Assembly: GCA_036785705.1 (NCBI GenBank)
Contig: JAWUZG010000177.1
Coordinates: 1,240,001 to 1,304,000 of the forward strand
Source of the DNA: Acanthornis magna
Taxonomy: Eukaryota; Chordata; Aves; Passeriformes; Acanthizidae
Direction: 5' to 3'
Length of the DNA: 64,000 nucleotides
Below are positions 1-12,475 of the stretch, in pieces. The stretch's first letter is position 1; each line of letters begins with the position of its first letter. A model generated the notes under the pieces. The model ran no database searches. It was not told the DNA's origin and saw only the letters and a list, made by a program, of their open reading frames with translations. The translations under genes and the position numbers were made by a program.

Positions 1-405
1 TGTGAGGTTTGTTTGTGTGGGAGAGGCCAAAGGAATTGGGATAAAGATCAGAAAGGAATTGATGCAGATAAGAATTATAGGTCTGGACACTCAAACAAGC
101 TCAGCGCCTCTGCGGTCTGGTGATGCACACAGCTCGAGATGTTTTTATTATTTAGAATAATAAAAAAGTTTCACTGGAAGAGACTCTGGAAGGTCTCCAG
201 CCCAACTTCAAATTTAGGTCAGGTTGGCACTGCCCAGGTGAGCTCTAAAAACCTCCAAGGATGGATTTTCTTACCTCTCACACTCATTGTGGGGGGAAAT
301 TCCTGTTCCTTGCATTTACTGGAAATGTTCCATGCTGCAGCTTGTGCGTGTGGAAGGGTCTGGTTCTGTTTTTATCTCCTTTTCAGAGTGTGTGGACAGC
401 ACTGA
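1..405. other. Non-coding flank, no gene seen
   Basis: Single-copy looking sequence with no recognisable exon, RNA gene or repeat family. It ends where the 21-bp array begins. Confidence 0.5.
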
Positions 406-566
406 AATCCCTTTTTACCTTAGGAAAATCCCTTTCTACCTTAGGAAAACCCCTTTTTACCTCACTGAAATCCCTTTTTACCTCACCAAAATCCCTTTTT
501 ACCTCACTAAAATCCATTTTTACCTCACCAAAATCCCTTTTTACCTCACTAAAATCCCTTTTTACA
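406..566. repeat. 21-bp minisatellite
   Basis: About 7.5 copies of a 21-bp unit with core CCCTTTTTACCTCACTAAAA. The first two copies carry CCTTAGG in place of CCTCACT. Because 21 is a multiple of three, all frames stay open across it. Confidence 0.85.
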
Positions 567-945
567 AAAAAAAACCCAAACAAAAAACCACCAAAAACCA
601 AAACACAAAATACCCAAACAAAAAACAAACAAAAACAAACAAAAACAAACAAAAACCAAAACAAACAAACAAACAAAAAAAAAAAAAAAAAACCACACAA
701 ACAAAAAACCCAAAAAACAAAAAAAAACCCGAACAAAAAACCACCAAAAACCAAAACAAAAAATACCACCAAAAAACCCAAAAAAACGAAAAAAAAACCA
801 AAAAATGACAAAAAACCAAAACAAACAAAAAAAAAAACCACCAAAAAAACCAAACAAATAACAAAGAAAAACCCACCAAAAAAAAAAAAACCCTAAACAA
901 AACAAAGCCAAAACCCAAACAAACAAACAAAAAAACCCCAAAATC
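567..945. repeat. A-rich (CAAA/CCAAAA) low-complexity tract
   Basis: Almost only A and C on the + strand, in irregular CAAA, CCAAAAA and ACAAAC motifs. Lysine/asparagine-rich translations on + and phenylalanine-rich ones on - are artefacts. Confidence 0.9.
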
Positions 946-950
946 TGGAA

Positions 951-1243
951 GCAGTTGGATTTTCAATTAAGGCAAATATGCAAAATCTGTGTCTCATGTT
1001 TCGGGGTCTGACTGGGACTCACTCAAAGACCTCCACTCCCTCCTAAGCCATAAATATTTTCAATATATGCACAACACATGACCTCAGTGCTGGTGATTGC
1101 CTCGACTCTGAGGATGTGTGCACATCCCTGAGGAGCTTTTGTCCCAGCCCTGCCACCTGACACTGCCCTGGGCAGCCTGGGTTTGGTTAAACCTCAGCCC
1201 AGGCTCCACCAGAGCCTCTGGGTTCCCTAAATCCACCCCACAG
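951..1243. other. Non-coding, no gene seen
   Basis: Unique-looking sequence between the A-rich tract and the first LTR, with no exon signal that I recognise. Confidence 0.5.
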
Positions 1244-1843
1244 CGTCACCAAAACTGCGGGAAAAACAAAAACCCTCCAACAACATTTTTAATGTTCGAG
1301 AGTCGAGGCATTACTTTATTGTCTGGCCAGGATGTTGTTCTGGCCAGGGTGTGCCACAGAAATCATCTCAGCCACACACAGAGAGAATCATTCCGTGACA
1401 CACCGATTTTACAGGATTTTCCCCCAAATTTTATACAGTCAAACCCACAGAGATGCATTGTTTCAAAGTTCATTGGTGCAGAGCTGAGCAACCCTCAGTG
1501 TTCAGTTTCCATTGGATCAGAATCCCCTCCCCTCCGATGTGAATTAGATCTTCATTTTTCAATGTTCTCCTCAGTCCTTTGCGGGGAGATGTCTCAGCTG
1601 TGTCAGAGGTGCTCTGGGGTGGATGTTTGGAGATGGCCACCGATGTTCCGTGGATGTTCCATTGATGTTTTTTATCTTTTTGGTATCTTTGGGCTGCTCC
1701 ACTCTGTCCTGTGCTGAGTTCATCGGACCTCACCTGGCACAGCAATGTCCTGGAAAGAAACTTCAAATTCCTTTTCCCAGGGTAAAGACAAACAAATCCT
1801 TTGACTAAAGTTATACAAAATTTTTTAACTGGTATATTTTCCA
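1244..1843 (-). mobile_element. Solo LTR-like element, copy 1 (family A)
   Basis: About 600 bp shared with 6826-7451. Read on the - strand it has a TATA-like TATAAAA (complement of about 1429-1435), then AATAAA (complement of 1315-1320), and ends close to the complement of the CGTCACC at 1244. TG at its 3'-complement edge has mutated to CG. The interior and the two ends fit an endogenous-retrovirus LTR. No gag, pol or env coding is attached. I see no clear target-site duplication. Confidence 0.65.
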
Positions 1844-1924
1844 AAAACAGTGTTGGAGGGCGAGGTAATTCCCTTTATTAGCCTTGGGTTATCCTTGGGT
1901 TCTCAGGGCTGCGACGTTCCCAAG

Positions 1925-2655
1925 TGGTCCCAAATCTGAATTTTCGAAGGGGTATGGCATTCCTGAGCAATCCCAAATGTGCGTTTCAGAGCAATCCCAA
2001 ATCTGCATTTTCAAAACAGTCCCAAATCTGCATTTTCAGGGGGGTTTGACATTCCCAAGCAATCTCAAATCTGAATTTTCAGAGGGGTATGGCATTCCTG
2101 AGCAGTCTCAAATCTGCATTTTCAGAGCAATCCTAAATCTGCATTTTCAGAGGGGTTTGACATTCCCGAGCAATCCCAAATCTGCATTTTCAGAGGGGTT
2201 TGACATTCCTGAGCAATCCCAAATCTGCATTTTCAGAGCAGTCCCAAATCTGCATTTTCAGAACAGTCCCAAATCTGCATTTTCAGAACAGTCCCAAATC
2301 TGCATTTTCAGAGGGGTTTGACATTCCTGAGCAATCCCAAATCTGCATTTTCAGAACAGTCCCAAATCTGCATTTTCAGAGGGGTTTGACATTCCTGAGC
2401 AATCCCAAATCTGCATTTTCAGAACAGTCCCAAATCTGCATTTTCAGAGGGGTTTGACATTCCTGAGCAATCCCAAATCTGCATTTTCAGAACAGTCCCA
2501 AATCTGCATTTTCAGAGGGGTTTGACATTCCCAAGCAATCCCAAATCTGCATTTTCAGGGGGCTATGACATTACTGAGCAGTCCCAAATCTGCATTTCCA
2601 GAGGGCTATGACATTCCCAGCCAGTCCCAAATCTGCATTTCCAGGGGGGTATTTT
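1925..2655. repeat. 25/43-bp minisatellite
   Basis: Core CCCAAATCTGCATTTTCAG repeats about 22 times. Short 25-bp units alternate with 43-bp units that add GGGTTTGACATTCCTGAG. Interspersion of the two unit types suggests duplication of multi-unit blocks. Confidence 0.9.
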
Positions 2656-3446
2656 TAAGGCACGAGAAGCATCACATTTCACTCCTGTGCCGCTGCTGGA
2701 GGATTCCTGACGCTCCCAAAGGCCCGGAGGGCTGTGCTCGGGGCAGGGTATTTGTAGGCAGTCTGTAATCCCAAAATTGTGTCTAAAAAGGGAGGAGACG
2801 GTGCTGGAGACGGTGACTTCACCCAGTTATAAACAAGGGATGTTTTCTCTCGGCTGGGGATGCTTTTCACATCTTCTCATTTTCTATTTATCCCTTTCTC
2901 CCTGCCGGCAATGCACCTGCAAGAGGTTTCAGGTTGAAAAGTGAGAGGTAATTGCTCAGAGTGTGCCCAGAGAAGGGCAGGCCTGAAGGGAAAATAAGGA
3001 ATGGATTTCCCAAGGAGAAATTCCCTCTTTTTTCCAGAATTTTTCCCAGAATTTTTCCCAGAATCTAGCAGCACAACGGTTGGTTGAGTGGTTTTCTCTC
3101 GACCTTGTCCCCCCTATCTCTGGCAGCAAGGAGATGATAAAAAACCTGACAAAAAGTTTAAATGGGACAGATAAAAAAACCTTTGTTTTCGGATTTGTTT
3201 GTTTGCTCTCTAATCTTGTTCCCAATTTCCCGATTTGTCTAATCTGGAGGTGAATCCAGGTGAAGCCGAGAGCCCAGGGCTCCCTTCTGGCCTAACACAT
3301 AAAATAAAATATAAGAAATAAAATAAATAAAGCTGAGGCCTCTCCCCTGCCCCAGACACTCTGTCTGACCCCCTACATTTTTCCTGGAGAATGGCTCTGG
3401 AGAGCTCCTTCCAGCTGGGAACAGGAACCCTCCAACCCCAGGCACA
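2656..3446. other. Non-coding, no gene seen
   Basis: About 790 bp of unique-looking sequence with a short AT-rich ATAAAATAAAAT patch near 3300. No exon or RNA gene recognised. Confidence 0.5.
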
Positions 3447-4440
3447 CCTGGAGCTTGGAAAGTTATTTTTTATCTCTCTCCAGAGCCAACTGTTCTCTGT
3501 GACCCCTGGAAACATCAACTCAGTAGTTATTCCAATGGGATTAATCCCAATTAACTGAGTGACTTTGGATAGATAAAATTGTTTTTATGTAGGTCCCAAG
3601 AGGGTGGAAGGTGGAAAAGATGCTCAGCTGTCATGGGGGTGAAAGGAATAAGGGAGTGTCTTTACAAACAAACTTGGGGATTAATTTTTCTTGACAGAAC
3701 CTGGAGCTTGGAAAATTGTTTTTTATCTCTCTCCAGAGCCAACCGTTCTCTCTGACACATGGAAACATCAACTCAGCAGTTACTCAATGAGATTAATCCC
3801 AATTAATGATTTTGGATAGGATTAAAATTGTTTTTATGTAGGTCCCAAGAGGCTGGAAGGTGGAAAAGATGCTCAGCTGTCATGGGGGTGAAAGGAATAA
3901 GGGAATGTCTTTACCAACGAACTTGGGGATTAATTTTTCTTGACAGAACCTGGAGCTTGGAAAATTGTTTTTTATCTCTCTCCAGAGCCAGCTGTTCCCT
4001 CTGACACCTGGAAACATCAATTCAGTAGTTATTCCAATGAGATTAATCCCAATTAACTGAGTGACTTTGGATAGATAAAATTGTTTTTATGTAGGTCCCA
4101 AGAGGGAGGAAGGTGGAAAAGATGCTCAGCTGTCATGGGGGTGAAAGGAATAAGGGAATGACTTTATAAACAAAATTGGGGATTAATTTTTCCTGACAGA
4201 ACCATCCAATCCAGGGTGAACCTGGAGCTTGGAAAATTGTTTTTTATCTCTCTCCAGGGCCAACCGTTCTCTGTGACCCCTGGAAACATCAACTCAGTAG
4301 TTACTCCAATGAGATTAATCCCAATTAATGATTTTGGATAGGATTAAAATTGTTTTTATGTAGGTCCCAAGAGGGAGGAAGGTGGAAAAGATGCTCAGCT
4401 GTCATGGGGGTGAAAGGAATAAGGGAGTGTCCTTATAAAC
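3447..4440. repeat. ~240-270-bp tandem repeat, four copies
   Basis: The unit start CCTGGAGCTTGGAAA occurs at 3447, 3710, 3949 and 4221 (periods 263, 239, 272). The distal part of each unit (GTGAAAGGAATAAGGGA, then ACAAACAAACT) is also found at the 5' end of the family B LTR that follows. The array therefore seems to be built partly from that element. Confidence 0.85.
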
Positions 4441-4857
4441 AAACTGCTGGGAAGGTAAAACCCATACTGAGAGAGAAGAAACAGTGGAAGGATTTCCATA
4501 GGAATTGCAGTGACTGACTCCCCCAAGACTGTGGTAATAAACTACAGGAGCAGAGACAGAAGAAGAAGAAAGGGGGATTTGTATTAAGGGTTTCTACATT
4601 TAGGAGAAATGTGTATCACTGTCTCTGCATTAGGCATTCTGGGAATTCCATACCTCTCAAGTACCTCAGCCAATGGGGAAAGAGAGAGGGAACTGTGGCT
4701 GGGAAATTCGGATAAAAAGAGGCTGAGTCCTCTGGCAATGCGAGACACCCCATGGGAAATGGCCATGAGCTCTGCCTTTATTCATGAATAAAGTCACAGG
4801 ACTGCTCTGTCTCCTCTTTGGACATAAACCTCTGGGGTTTGTGGATTCATTTTTCCC
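4418..4857 (+). mobile_element. LTR-like element, family B, + copy
   Basis: It runs from about AACAAACTGCTGGGAAGG to GTGGATTCATTTTTCCCGA. It carries a TATA-like GATAAAAAGA (4711-4720) and AATAAAG (4787-4793), in the order expected for U3-R-U5. The same sequence occurs inverted at 5017-6703. No retroviral coding region is attached. Confidence 0.7.
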
Positions 4858-5016
4858 GATGGAGGGTCAAACCCTGAGCAAAGGAGGCTGAGAAAGCCAA
4901 GCCCAGCCAGGCAGCTCCTCCTGCAGGGGCTGCCAAAGGAGAGGGGAAGAACTGTGAGTCTGGGTTGGGTTTTCTCCCAGATCCACAACCTCGAACTGCT
5001 GCCAGCATGGGCTGTG
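4858..5016. other. Spacer between inverted LTR copies
   Basis: About 160 bp that directly follow the + LTR (starting TGGAGGGTC) and end where an inverted LTR fragment begins. A TGG start right after an LTR recalls a primer-binding site, but I cannot assign a tRNA. Too short to judge. Confidence 0.4.
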
Positions 5017-6703
5017 TCAGGAAAAAATAATCCACAAACACCAGAGGTCAATCAGTGAGACTGGGGAGTCAATCGGTGGAATTCCTGTGGAAATCCTTCC
5101 ACTGTTTCTTCTCTCTCAGTATGGGTTTTACCTTCCCAGCAGTTTGTTTCTAAAGACTCTCCCTTATCCCTTTCACCTGTGGGGTCCCCAAACCCTTCAG
5201 CCCCAGTGGCTGCAGGGTTGTCAGAAAAAATGAATCCACAAACCCCAGAGGTTTATGTCCAAAGAGGAGACAGAGCAGTCCTGTGACTTTATTCATCAGT
5301 AAAGGGAGAGCTCATGGCCATTTCCCATGGGGTCTCTCACATTGCTAGAGGACGCAGCCTCTTTTTATCCGAATTTCCCAGCCACAGTTCCCTCTCTCTT
5401 TCCCCATTGGCTGAGGTACTTGAGAGGTACAGAATTCCCGGAACGGCTAAAGCAGACACAGTAATATACATTTTTCTAATTTAGACAAATAATACAAACC
5501 CTCCCTTTCTTCTTTTCCTTCTGTCTCTGCTCCTGTAGTTTATTACCACAGTCTTGGGGGAGTCAATCGGTGGAATTCCTATGGAAATCCTTCCACTGTT
5601 TCTTCTCTCTCTCAGTATGGGTTTTACCTTCCCAGCAGTTTGTTTATAAGGACACTCCCTTATTCCTTTCACCTGTGGGGTCCTCAAACCCTTCAGCCCC
5701 AGTGGCTGCAGGGTTGTCAGGAAAAATGAATCCACAAACACCAGAGGTTTATGTCCAAAAAGGAGACAGAGCAGTCCTGTGACTTTATTCATGAATAAAG
5801 GGAGAGCTCATGGCCATTTCCCATGGGGTCTCTCGCATTGCTAGAGGACTCAGCCTCTTTTTATCCGAATTTCCCAGCCACAGTTCCCTCTCTCTTTCCC
5901 CATTGGCTGAGGTACTCGAGAGGTGCAGACTTTCCAAATCGCCTAATGCAGACACAGTAATATACATTTTTCTAATTTAGACAAATAATACAAACCCCCC
6001 CTTTCTTCTTTTTCTTATGTCTCCGTTCCTGCAGTTTATTACCACAGTCTTGGGGGAGTCAGTCGGTGGAATTCCTATGGAAATCCTTCCACTGTTTCTT
6101 CTCTCTCAGTTTGGGCCTTACCTTCCCAGCAGTTTGTTTCTAAAGACTCTCCCTTATTCCTTTCACCTGTGGGGTCCCCAAACCCTTCAGCCCCAGTGGC
6201 TGCAGGGTTGTCAGGAAAAATGAATCCACAAACCCCAGAGGTTTATGTCCAAAGAGGAGACAGAGCAGTCCTGTGACTTTATTCATGAATAAAGGGAGAG
6301 CTCATGGCCATTTCCCATGGGGTCTCTCACATTGCTAGAGGACTCAGCCTCTTTTTATCCGAATTTCCCGGCCACAGTTCCCTCTCCCTTTCCCCACTGG
6401 CTGAGGTACTTGAGAGGTACAGAATTCCCAGAATGCCTAATGCAGACACAATAATATACATTTCTCCTAAAGCTAGAAACCCTTAATACAAATCCCCCTT
6501 TCTCCTTTTCCTTATGTCTCTGTTCCTGTAGTTTATTACTAGTTTATTTCCACAGTCAATCAGTAGAATTCCTATGGAAATCCTTCCACTGTTTCTTCTC
6601 TCTCTCGGTATGGGTTTTACCTTCCCAGCAGTTTGTTTCTAAAGACTCTCCCTTATTCCTTTCACCTGTGGGGTCCCCAAACCCTTCAACCCCAGTGGCT
6701 GCA
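5017..6703 (-). mobile_element. Tandem family B LTR units, inverted
   Basis: A fragment (5017-5216, interior deleted) is followed by three head-to-tail units of about 495 bp. The repeated GTTGTCAG boundary occurs near 5214, 5713 and 6207, with a diverged end near 6700. Each unit has the complement of AATAAA, of the TATA-like box and of the CCAAT-type CCAATGGGG, on the - strand. LTRs normally stand alone or as a pair. A concatemer of three adjoining units is unusual and points to later tandem duplication. Confidence 0.7.
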
Positions 6704-6825
6704 GGATGAGCTGGGGAATTGTTCTGCTTTTGAACCTTTACACACAAAAAAAGTCAAGTTTTACACTTCAGCAGCAGCTGAACCCTTTCCCTGTGGCTGT
6801 GGGATTGCTGGGTTAGGCTTGTAGG

Positions 6826-7451
6826 TGTCACCAAAACTGCGGGAAAAACAAAAACCCTTCAACAACATTTTTAATGTTCGAGAGTCAAGGCATTACTTTA
6901 TTATCTGGCCAGGATGTTGTTCTGGCCAGGGTGTGCCACAGAAATCATCTCATCCACACACAGCCCGGCTGTGCAGAGAGAATCATTCCATGATGCACTG
7001 ATTTTACAGGATTTTCCCCCAAATTTTATACAGTCAAACCCATAGAGATGCATTGTTTCAAAGTTCATTGGTCCAGAGCTGAGCAACCCTCAGTGTTCAG
7101 TTTCCATTGGATCCCAATCCCCTCACCTCCGATGTGAATTAGATCTTCATTTTTCAGTTTTCTCATCAGTCCTTTCCGGGGAGATGTCTCAGCTGTGTCA
7201 GAGGTGCTCTGGGGTGGATGTTTGGAGGTGGCCACCGATGTTCCGTGGATGTTCCATTGATGTTTTTTATCTTTTTGGTATCTTTGGGCTGCTCCACTCT
7301 GTCCTGTGCTGAGCCCATCTCCTTAGAGTGATGCTCTATCTCCTAAATAAACTAAAGAAAATTCCCTTCCCCGAAGCAAAGTCAAGTCAAGCCTAACTAG
7401 AGAGACAAAAATAAAAAGTTATACAAAATTTTTAAACTGGTCTATTTTCCA
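6826..7451 (-). mobile_element. Solo LTR-like element, copy 2 (family A)
   Basis: Same family and orientation as 1244-1843. It starts TGTCACCAAAACTGCGGG on + and ends near TATTTTCCA. It keeps the complement of AATAAA (6897-6902). It differs from copy 1 by a short insertion near 6965 and by a different segment at about 7315-7410. Confidence 0.65.
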
Positions 7452-8099
7452 ACGCAGGGATCTGGCTGGGAGGAAGGGAGAAAGGTGAATTTTTTTGCAG
7501 ACACTGAGAGGTTTCACGCGAAACAAAACCCTTCCCATCCGTGCGGGAGCTTCGTTTGTGGAGCAGGATCGCTTTTAACAAACCACCCCAAGGTAGAGAG
7601 TCCTTCCCAAATTACATATTTAAAAAACCTTTTAAAAACCTTCCCTGATCGCCTGCACCATCTGCAATAAACCCAATTGGCTGTGATTTATTCCCTTCCC
7701 ACATTTATCCCATTAAATACTGACCCAACACCGCTGTGAGAGCCGAGTTCTTTTGATCTGATGCTTCTCTTGCCTTTCTTCTCTTAATTACAGCTTTTCT
7801 GCAATTAATCTTTCTTTGCTCTCCATCTCAAAGCCTCAGCTCCAGCAGATTTTTCTCGGACTGCTGAGAGCCTCATGAAGAATAAAACACACACATTTTC
7901 CTCGCCATTAGCACATCAAAGTTCACCCAAATGGAAACTTTTCCTCCCCTCAACAAGGTAGTGATTCAAATGCATCGCTTGAGTGTAATTGGAAGCTCTG
8001 AGCGTTCAAAAAATATCCAAAGGCTCCAATTATCGCTGGAGTTTGTTTTTTTTTTTCCAAAAGCAGCTTGTGAGTGTCTGGCTCTGAGTGGGAATTGAC
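7452..8099. other. Non-coding, no gene seen
   Basis: About 650 bp of unique AT-rich sequence with no exon recognised. One of the longer repeat-free stretches on the left side. Confidence 0.5.
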
Positions 8100-11000
8100 T
8101 GGGAAATACTACTGATATTTTGGGAATATTTAGAAAAAAGTCACATGAGGGTTTGGGTTTTTTAAAGGGTTAAATCCCCCCTCAAACACACAATTGCCAA
8201 AAAAAATCCCATAAGGGTTTGGGTTTTTTAAGAGTTAAATTCAAACACTCAATTCCCAAAAAAATCACAAAAGGGTTTGGGTTTTTTAAGAGTTAAATTC
8301 AAACACACAATTCCTGCAGGGAATGCTGCCATGAGCAGAATATCCCAAATTATCAATCCATATTTTGGCCTGAATTTACTGAAAAATACGAAATGATACT
8401 TTGGGAATATTTTTAAAAAATCACCTAAGCATTTGGGTTTTTAAAGGGTTAAATCCCCCCTGAAACACACAATTCCTGCAGGGAATGCTGCCATGACCAA
8501 AATATCCCAAATTATAGGATAAATATATATTTATCCCATAAAATATCTGGAATTATTTTGCCCCGAATTTACTGAAAAATATTATTGATACTTTGGGAAT
8601 GTTTAAAAAAAAATCACAAAAGGGTTTGGGTTTTTTAAAGGGTTAAATCTCCCCTCAAACACACAATTCCCAAAAAAATCACAAAAGGGTTTGGGTTTTT
8701 TAAGAGTTAAATTCAAACACACAATTCGTGCAGGGAATGCTGCCATGAGCAGAATATCCCAAATTATAAATCCACATTTTGGCCTGAATTTACTGAAAAA
8801 GACTATTGATACTTTGGGAATATTTTTTTAAAACCACTTACGGATTTGGGTTTTTTTAAGGGTTAAATTCCCCCTCTTAACACACAATTCCCTATTATTA
8901 ATCCATATTTTGGCCTGAATTTACTGAAAAATACTATTGATACTTTGGGAATTTTTTTTAAAAAATCACATAAGGGTTTGGGTTTTTAAAGGGTTAAATC
9001 CCCCCTGAAACACACAATTCCTGCTGGGAATGCTGCCATGAGCAGAATATCCCAAATTATAGGATAAATATATATTTATCTCATAAAATATCTGGAATTA
9101 TTTTGCCCCGAATTTACTGAAAAATATTATTGATACTTTGGGAATGTTTAAAAAAAAATCACAAAAGGGTTTGGGGTTTTTATGGGTTAAATCCCCCCTC
9201 AAACACACAATTGCCAAAAAAATCCCATAAGGGTTTGGGTTTTTTAAGAGTTAAATTCAAACACACAATTCCCAGGAGACTGGGAATGCTGCCATGACCA
9301 GAATATCCCAAATTATAGGATAAATATATATTTATCCCATAAAATATCTGGAATTATTTTGCCCCGAATTTACTGAAAAATATTATTGATACTTTGGGAA
9401 TGTTTAAAAAAAATCACAAAAGGGTTTGGGGTTTTTAAGGGTTAAATCCCCCCTCAAACACACAATTGCCAAAAAAAATCCCATAAGGGTTTGGGTTTTT
9501 AAAGGGTTAAATTCAAACACACAATTCCTGCAGGGAATGCTGCCATGAGCAGAATATCCCAAATTATCAATCCATATTTTGGCCCAAATTTACTGGAAAA
9601 TACTATTGATACTTAGGGAATATTTTTAAAAACCACTTACGGATTTGGGTTTTTTTAAGGGTTAAATTCCCCCTCAAACACACAATTCCCAAAAAAAAAA
9701 ATCACATATGGGTTTGGGGTTTTTTTAAGGTTTAAATCCCCCCTCAAACACACAATTCCCTATTATGAATCCATATTTTGGCTCGAATTTACTGAAAAAT
9801 ACTAAATGATACTTTGTGAATATTTTTAAAAAATCCCATAAGGGTTTGGGGTTTTTTAAGAGTTAAATTCAAACACACAATTCCCAGAAGACAGGGAATG
9901 CTGCCATGAGCAGAATATCCCAAATTATAGGATAAATATATATTTATCCCATAAAATATCTGAAATTATTTTGGCTCGAATTTACTGAAAAAGACTATTG
10001 ATACTTTGGGAATATTTTTTTAAAAATCACATAAGGGTTTGGGGTTTTTCAGGGTTAAATTCCCCCCTCAAACACACAATTCCCCAAAAAAATCCCATAA
10101 AGTTTTGGGTTTTTTAAGAGTTAAATTCAAACACACAATTCCTGCAGGGAATGCTGCCATGAGCAGAATATCCCAAATTATCGATCCATATTTTGGCCCA
10201 AATTTACTGGAAAATACTATTGATACTTAGGGAATATTTTTTAAAAACCACTTACGGATTTGGGTTTTTTTAAGGGTTAAATTCCCCCTCAAACACACAA
10301 TTCCCAAAAAAAAAAATCACATATGGGTTTGGGGTTTTTTTAAGGTTTAAATCCCCCCTCAAACACACAATTCCCTATTATGAATCCATATTTTGGCTCG
10401 AATTTACTGAAAAATACTAAATGATACTTTGGGAATATTTTTTTTAAATCACATAAGGGTTTGGGTTTTTTTTCAGGGTTAAATCCCCCTTCAAATACAC
10501 AATTCCCAAAAAAAATCCCATTAAAGGTTTGGGTTTTTTAAGGGTTAAATCCCCCTTCAAACACACAATTCCCAAAAAAAAAATCACATATGGGTTTGGG
10601 GTTTTTTTAAGGTTTAAATCCCCCCTCAAACACACAATTCCCTATTATGAATCCATATTTTGGCTCGAATTTACTGAAAAATACTAAATGATACTTTGGG
10701 AATATTTTTTAAAAATCCCATAAGGGTTTGGGGTTTTTTAAGAGTTAAATTCAAACACACAATTCCCAGAAGACAGGGAATGCTGCCATGAGCAGAATAT
10801 CCCAAATTATAGGATAAATATATATTTATCCCATAAAATATCTGAAATTATTTTGGCTCGAATTTACTGAAAAAGACTATTGATACTTTGGGAATATTTT
10901 TTTAAAAATCACATAAGGGTTTGGGGTTTTTCAGGGTTAAATTCCCCCCTCAAACACACAATTCCCCCCAAAAAAAATCCCATAAGGGTTTGGGTTTTTT

Positions 11001-12190
11001 AAGAGTTAAATTCAAACACTCAATTCCCAAAAAATCACAAAAGGGTTTGAGTTTTTAAGGGTTAAATTCAAATACACAATTCCTGCAGGGAATGCTGCCA
11101 TGAGCAGAATATCCCAAATTAACAATCCATATTTTGGCCCAAATTTACTGAAAAATACGAAATGATACTTTGGGAATATTTTTTTTAAATCGCACAAGGG
11201 TTTGGGTTTTTTTCAGGGTTAAATCCCCCCTCAAACACACAATTCCCTATTATTAATCCATATTTTGGCCTGAATTTACTGAAAAATACTATTGATACTT
11301 TGGGAATATTTTTTTAAAAATTACATAAGGGTTTGGGGTTTTGTAAGGGTTAAATCCCCCCTCAAATACACAATTCCCAAAAAAAATCCCATTAAAGGTT
11401 TGGGTTTTTTTAAGGGTTAAATCCCCCTTCAAACACACAATTCCCAAAAAAAAAAATCACATATGGGTTTGGGTTTTTTTCAGGGTTAAATCCCCCCTCA
11501 AACACACAATTCCCTATTATGAATCCATATTTTGGCTCGAATTTACTGAAAAATACTAAATGATACTTTGGGAATATTTTTTTTAAATCACATAAGGGTT
11601 TGGGTTTTTTTTCAGGGTTAAATCCCCCCTCAAACACACAATTCCTGCTGGGAATGCTGCCATGAGCAGAATATCCCAAATTATAGGATAAATATATATT
11701 TATCCCATAAAATATCTGAAATTATTTTGGCCTGAATTTACTGGAAAATACTATTGATACTTTGGGAATACTTTTAAAAAATCACATAAGGGTTTGGGTT
11801 TTTAGGAGTTAAATTCAAACACTCAATTCCTGCAGGGAATGCTGCCATGAGCAGAATATCCCAAATTATCGATCCATATTTTGGCCCGAATTTACTGAAA
11901 AATACTATTGATACTTTGGGAATATTTTTAAAAATCACAATTTAAAAAATCACAGAAATGTTTGGGTTTTTTTAAGGGTTAAATCCCCCCTCAAACACAC
12001 AATTCCCTATTATGAATCCATATTTTGGCTCGAATTTACTGAAAAATACTAAATGATACTTTGGGAATATTTTTTTTAAATCACATAAGGGTTTGGGTTT
12101 TTTTTCAGGGTTAAATCCCCCCTCAAACACACAATTCCCCAAAAAAATCCCATAAAGTTTTGGGTTTTTTAAGGCTTAAATCCCCCCTGG
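8100..12190. repeat. 4.1-kb composite satellite with higher-order structure
   Basis: Three kinds of module are shuffled: one with GGGTTTGGGTTTTTTAAG plus TTAAATCCCCCCTC, one with AGAGTTAAATTCAAACACA, and one with GGAATGCTGCCATGAGCAG plus AATTTACTGAAAAATAC. Larger blocks recur: about 616 bp apart (blocks at about 9635 and 10250) and about 880 bp apart (about 9832 and 10715). A palindromic ATAAATATATATTTAT is present in several copies. No coding evidence on either strand. Confidence 0.9.
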
Positions 12191-12475
12191 TGTCCTTTGC
12201 TCCTTGGGTTGTCCTTGGCACAAAAATTCCCAAATTTTCCCCCAAAATGGGAGAGGTCTGGGACGAAAGTATCCCAAAATCTGCTGTGATTTTGTGACAT
12301 TTTCCTCTGCTGTAGAATCACATTTTTGGAGTGTCGGGGGTTTATTAAAATCCTATTAATTGGAATAAAATCCTGATTTTTCTGGACACCTTTTCACAGC
12401 TCTCCGTGCAGAACTGTCTCGTGTTTTTCTCCAAGGGACAAAGAAGGTGTGAGCAGCTCTGGAAATAATTCCTGA
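12191..12475. other. Non-coding, no gene seen
   Basis: Unique-looking sequence between the composite satellite and the 225-bp array. Confidence 0.5.

Noticed and set aside
4418..7451. Intact provirus between LTRs
   Set aside because: No gag, pol or env reading frames or motifs in any frame. Only LTR-like and satellite sequence.
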